Shown here piece by piece: positions 6,419 through 8,719 of a stretch of DNA of 8,719 bases (positions are counted from its first letter, which is position 1; each line of letters opens with the position of its first letter). The stretch is from assembly GCA_019115725.1 (NCBI GenBank), contig DXCY01000188.1, positions 1 to 8,719 of the forward strand, given 5' to 3'. This DNA comes from Candidatus Luteimonas excrementigallinarum (GTDB lineage Bacteria > Pseudomonadota > Gammaproteobacteria > Xanthomonadales > Xanthomonadaceae). The notes under the pieces were generated by a model that was not told the DNA's origin, ran no database searches, and was given only the letters and a program-made list of their open reading frames with translations. Both the position numbers and the translations under genes were made by a program.

Positions 6419-6437
6419 TCCCCGCGTCCAGCGGGGA
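6419..6437 (+). other. hairpin in the adaptor-permease gap
   Basis: TCCCCGC (6419-6425) and GCGGGGA (6431-6437) form a perfect 7-bp stem around the 5-nt loop GTCCA, with a possible T-G wobble extending it. It ends 3 nt before the GGAGG ribosome binding site (6441-6445) of the permease gene. No T-run follows, so it is not a normal terminator. It may stabilise mRNA ends or adjust the expression of the permease relative to the adaptor; that is inference. Confidence 0.5.
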
Positions 6438-6450
6438 GCCGGAGGACCCG

Positions 6451-8719
6451 ATGAAATTCACAGATCTGTTCATCAAGAAACCCGTGCTGGCGATGGTTGT
6501 CAGCCTCTTCATCCTGCTGCTGGGCATGCGCTCGTACACCGAGCTCAACGTGCGCCAGTACCCGGAACTGCAGAACGCGGTGATCACGGTCAGCACCACG
6601 TATTTCGGTGCGGATGCAAACCTCATCCAGGGCTTCATCACCACGCCGCTTGAGCGTGAGGTGGCCAGCGCCGAGGGCATCGACTACATCACCTCCACCA
6701 GCACCGCCGGCATCAGCATCATCCAGGCCTACATCCGCCTGGACTACGACGCCAACGAAGCGCTGACCCAGATCGCGGCCAAGGTGAACAAGCTGCGCAG
6801 CCAGCTGCCGGCCGAGTCCGAGGATCCGGTGATCGACCTGCAGCAGGGCGACCAGATCGCGGCGATGTACCTGTCGTTCTCCAGCGAGCACCTCAACGAC
6901 AACCAGATCACCGACTACCTGATGCGGGTGGTGGAGCCGCGCCTGGCCACGATCCCCGGCGTGCAGCGGGCCGAGATCATGGGCGCGGGCACGTTCGCCA
7001 TGCGGGTGTGGCTGAAGCCTGATCGCATGAACGCGCTGGGCGTGACCGCCAGCGACGTGCACGGCGCGCTGCAATCGAACAACGTGCTGGCTGCGCTCGG
7101 ATCCACCCGCGGGCAGATGGTGTCGGTGGACCTGACCGCGCGCACCGACCTGCGCACGCCGGAGGAGTTCCGCGAGCTGGTGGTGTACGAGTCCGAGGGC
7201 GCCATCGTGCGCCTGGGCGATATTGCCGACGTGGAGCTGGGATCGGAGAACTACGACACCTCGGTGAGCATCAACGGTGAATCGGCCACCTTCATGGGCA
7301 TGTTCGTCTCGCCCGATGCCAACTCGCTGGATGTGATCGCCGAGGTGCGCCGGGTGCTGGAGGAAGAGGTGGCCCCGCAGCTGCCCGAAGGCATCGAGGC
7401 CACCGTGGCCTATGACAGCACCGAAGCCATCCAGGACGCGATCAACGAAGTGGTGCGCACGATCATCGAGGCGCTGCTGATCGTGATCGTGGTGATCTTC
7501 CTGTTCCTGGGATCGATCCGCAGCGTGCTGATCCCGACCATCGCGGTGCCGCTGTCGCTGGTAGGCGCGCTGTTCCTGATGCTGCTGATGGGCTTCACCG
7601 TCAACCTGCTGACCCTGCTGGCGATGGTGCTGGCGATCGGCATCGTGGTGGACGACGCGATCATCGTGCTGGAGAACGTGCACCGGCACATCGAGGACGG
7701 ACTGACGCCTACCGAAGCCGCGCTCAAGGGCGCGCGCGAGCTGGCCTGGCCGGTGGTGGCGATGACCACCACCCTGGTGGCGGTGTACCTGCCGATCGGC
7801 TTCCAGGGCGGCATGACCGGGGTGCTGTTCACCGAGTTCGCCTTCACCTTGGCCGGCTCGGTGCTGCTGTCGGGCGTGGTGGCGCTGACCCTGTCACCGA
7901 TGATGTGCGCGCGCCTGCTCAAGACCAAGGGCGAAGGCAGCAAGGGCCGGATGGAAGCCTGGCTGGACGCGAAATTCGAAAAGCTCCACACCGGCTATCA
8001 CCGCAGGCTGCACGGCGCACTGGATACCAAGGGCGTGATCGCGGTATTCGGCGCGCTGGTGTTCGTGTCCTGCATCTTCCTCTACGCCATCGCGCCCAAG
8101 GAACCGGCGCCGATGGAAGACGAGGGCTTCATCTTCGGCATCGCCTTTGCCGACGCCCCGGTCACGCTGGATTACATCGAGCGCTATACCGCCGGCATCA
8201 ACAACTACGTCGAGGAGATCGACGAGATCAGCGATGTGTTCCTGATCAATGGCGGCATGGGCCCGGGCAGCGGCATGGCCGCGATCGCCGGCTTCATTTT
8301 CGAGCCGTGGAGCGAACGCAGCCGCTCGGCCAACCAGGTGCTGCAGCAGGACCTGCAACCCAAGCTGGCCGAGCTGGCCGGGCTGAACTTCTTCGCCCAG
8401 GTGCCCCCTTCGCTGCCGACCGCGGGCGGAGGCGGGGGTGGTGAATTCGTCATCGGCGGCATCGGCTCGTCGGAGCAGCTGAGCGAACTGGCCGATGCGA
8501 TCCTCGAGCGGGCCCAGGCCAGCCGCCGCTTCATCTTCCTGGACACCGACCTGAAGATCGACAGCCCGCGCATCGAGGTGCAGGTGGACCGCGAGAAAGC
8601 GGCCATGATGGGCATCGACATGCGCACCCTCGCCGCCGACCTGTCCGCCATGCTGGCCGGCGGCTACGTCAACCGCTTCGCGATGGAAAACCGCTCCTAC
8701 CGGGTGATCCCGCAGGTGC
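6451..8719 (+). CDS. RND multidrug efflux permease, HAE1 family, 3' truncated by window edge
   Basis: This is the inner-membrane proton-driven pump of a tripartite efflux system. The window shows 756 codons of an expected total near 1,030-1,050, so the second half of the pore domain and TM8-12 are missing. GGAGG at 6441-6445 precedes the ATG by 5 nt. The N-terminus MKFTDLFIKKPVLA leads into TM1 (about 11-28). TM2 to TM6 fall at about 337-354, 362-384, 391-410, 432-452 and 463-488, and TM7 at about 528-547. The TM4 proton-relay pair is D401-D402 in IGIVVDDAIIVLEN. KEPAPMEDEGFIFG (550-563) is the conserved post-TM7 segment. A run of six Gly (659-664) lies in the second periplasmic loop. The sequence looks most like MexK-type HAE1 pumps, but the substrate cannot be told. 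The adaptor gene is 72 bp upstream, in the same operon. Confidence 0.95.
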   Translation, partial: MKFTDLFIKKPVLAMVVSLFILLLGMRSYTELNVRQYPELQNAVITVSTTYFGADANLIQGFITTPLEREVASAEGIDYITSTSTAGISIIQAYIRLDYDANEALTQIAAKVNKLRSQLPAESEDPVIDLQQGDQIAAMYLSFSSEHLNDNQITDYLMRVVEPRLATIPGVQRAEIMGAGTFAMRVWLKPDRMNALGVTASDVHGALQSNNVLAALGSTRGQMVSVDLTARTDLRTPEEFRELVVYESEGAIVRLGDIADVELGSENYDTSVSINGESATFMGMFVSPDANSLDVIAEVRRVLEEEVAPQLPEGIEATVAYDSTEAIQDAINEVVRTIIEALLIVIVVIFLFLGSIRSVLIPTIAVPLSLVGALFLMLLMGFTVNLLTLLAMVLAIGIVVDDAIIVLENVHRHIEDGLTPTEAALKGARELAWPVVAMTTTLVAVYLPIGFQGGMTGVLFTEFAFTLAGSVLLSGVVALTLSPMMCARLLKTKGEGSKGRMEAWLDAKFEKLHTGYHRRLHGALDTKGVIAVFGALVFVSCIFLYAIAPKEPAPMEDEGFIFGIAFADAPVTLDYIERYTAGINNYVEEIDEISDVFLINGGMGPGSGMAAIAGFIFEPWSERSRSANQVLQQDLQPKLAELAGLNFFAQVPPSLPTAGGGGGGEFVIGGIGSSEQLSELADAILERAQASRRFIFLDTDLKIDSPRIEVQVDREKAAMMGIDMRTLAADLSAMLAGGYVNRFAMENRSYRVIPQV

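Noticed and set aside
6379..7689. Minus-strand open frame (436 codons) antisense to the RND permease
   Set aside because: Composition is dominated by His, Gln, Asp and Arg and matches the reverse of GC-rich codons of the permease. There is no plausible domain, and the sense strand is certain.

Overview
The window comes from a GC-rich gammaproteobacterium, most likely a member of the Xanthomonadaceae (Lysobacter, Luteimonas, Stenotrophomonas or a relative). This rests on the protein flavour, the gene order, and two short GTAG-headed hairpin repeats of the REP type familiar from that family. The genus assignment is inference; no rRNA or other marker gene is present.

Region 1 (about 1-240) is non-coding. 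It holds a perfect GTAG-headed hairpin repeat, then a weaker stem-loop followed by a T-run that also contains an FNR-like half-site. The nap promoter must lie here or further upstream.

Region 2 (241-4923) is a complete periplasmic nitrate reductase operon in the order napE-napF-napD-napA-napB-napC, all on the + strand. NapC takes electrons from the quinol pool and passes them through the diheme NapB to the Mo-bis-MGD/[4Fe-4S] catalytic subunit NapA, which reduces nitrate to nitrite in the periplasm. NapD binds the twin-arginine leader of NapA. NapF is the cytoplasmic iron-sulfur maturation factor. NapE is a one-helix membrane protein of unknown role. The genes are very tightly packed, with start/stop overlaps at napF/napD, napD/napA and napB/napC, and napF starting at or just after the napE stop. 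There is no napGH, so the NapC route is the only quinol-oxidising route encoded here. NapB carries a convincing lipobox and may be a membrane-tethered lipoprotein.

Region 3 (4924-5193) is a 270-bp spacer with an unusually A/T-rich patch. That patch holds a candidate promoter and an imperfect inverted repeat. A second GTAG-type hairpin repeat follows, in the opposite orientation, so the nap operon is bracketed by two such elements.

Region 4 (5194-8719) begins a tripartite RND efflux operon. It has a membrane-anchored periplasmic adaptor protein and, after a 72-bp gap containing a strong hairpin, an HAE1-family RND permease that runs off the right edge with 756 codons visible. No outer-membrane channel or regulator gene lies in the window.

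Overall these are two well-understood modules side by side. I see no CRISPR array, tRNA, rRNA, transposase or clearly novel system. The points worth following up are the lipoprotein-type NapB, the paired repeats around nap, the spacer hairpins, and the acidic insert in the adaptor.
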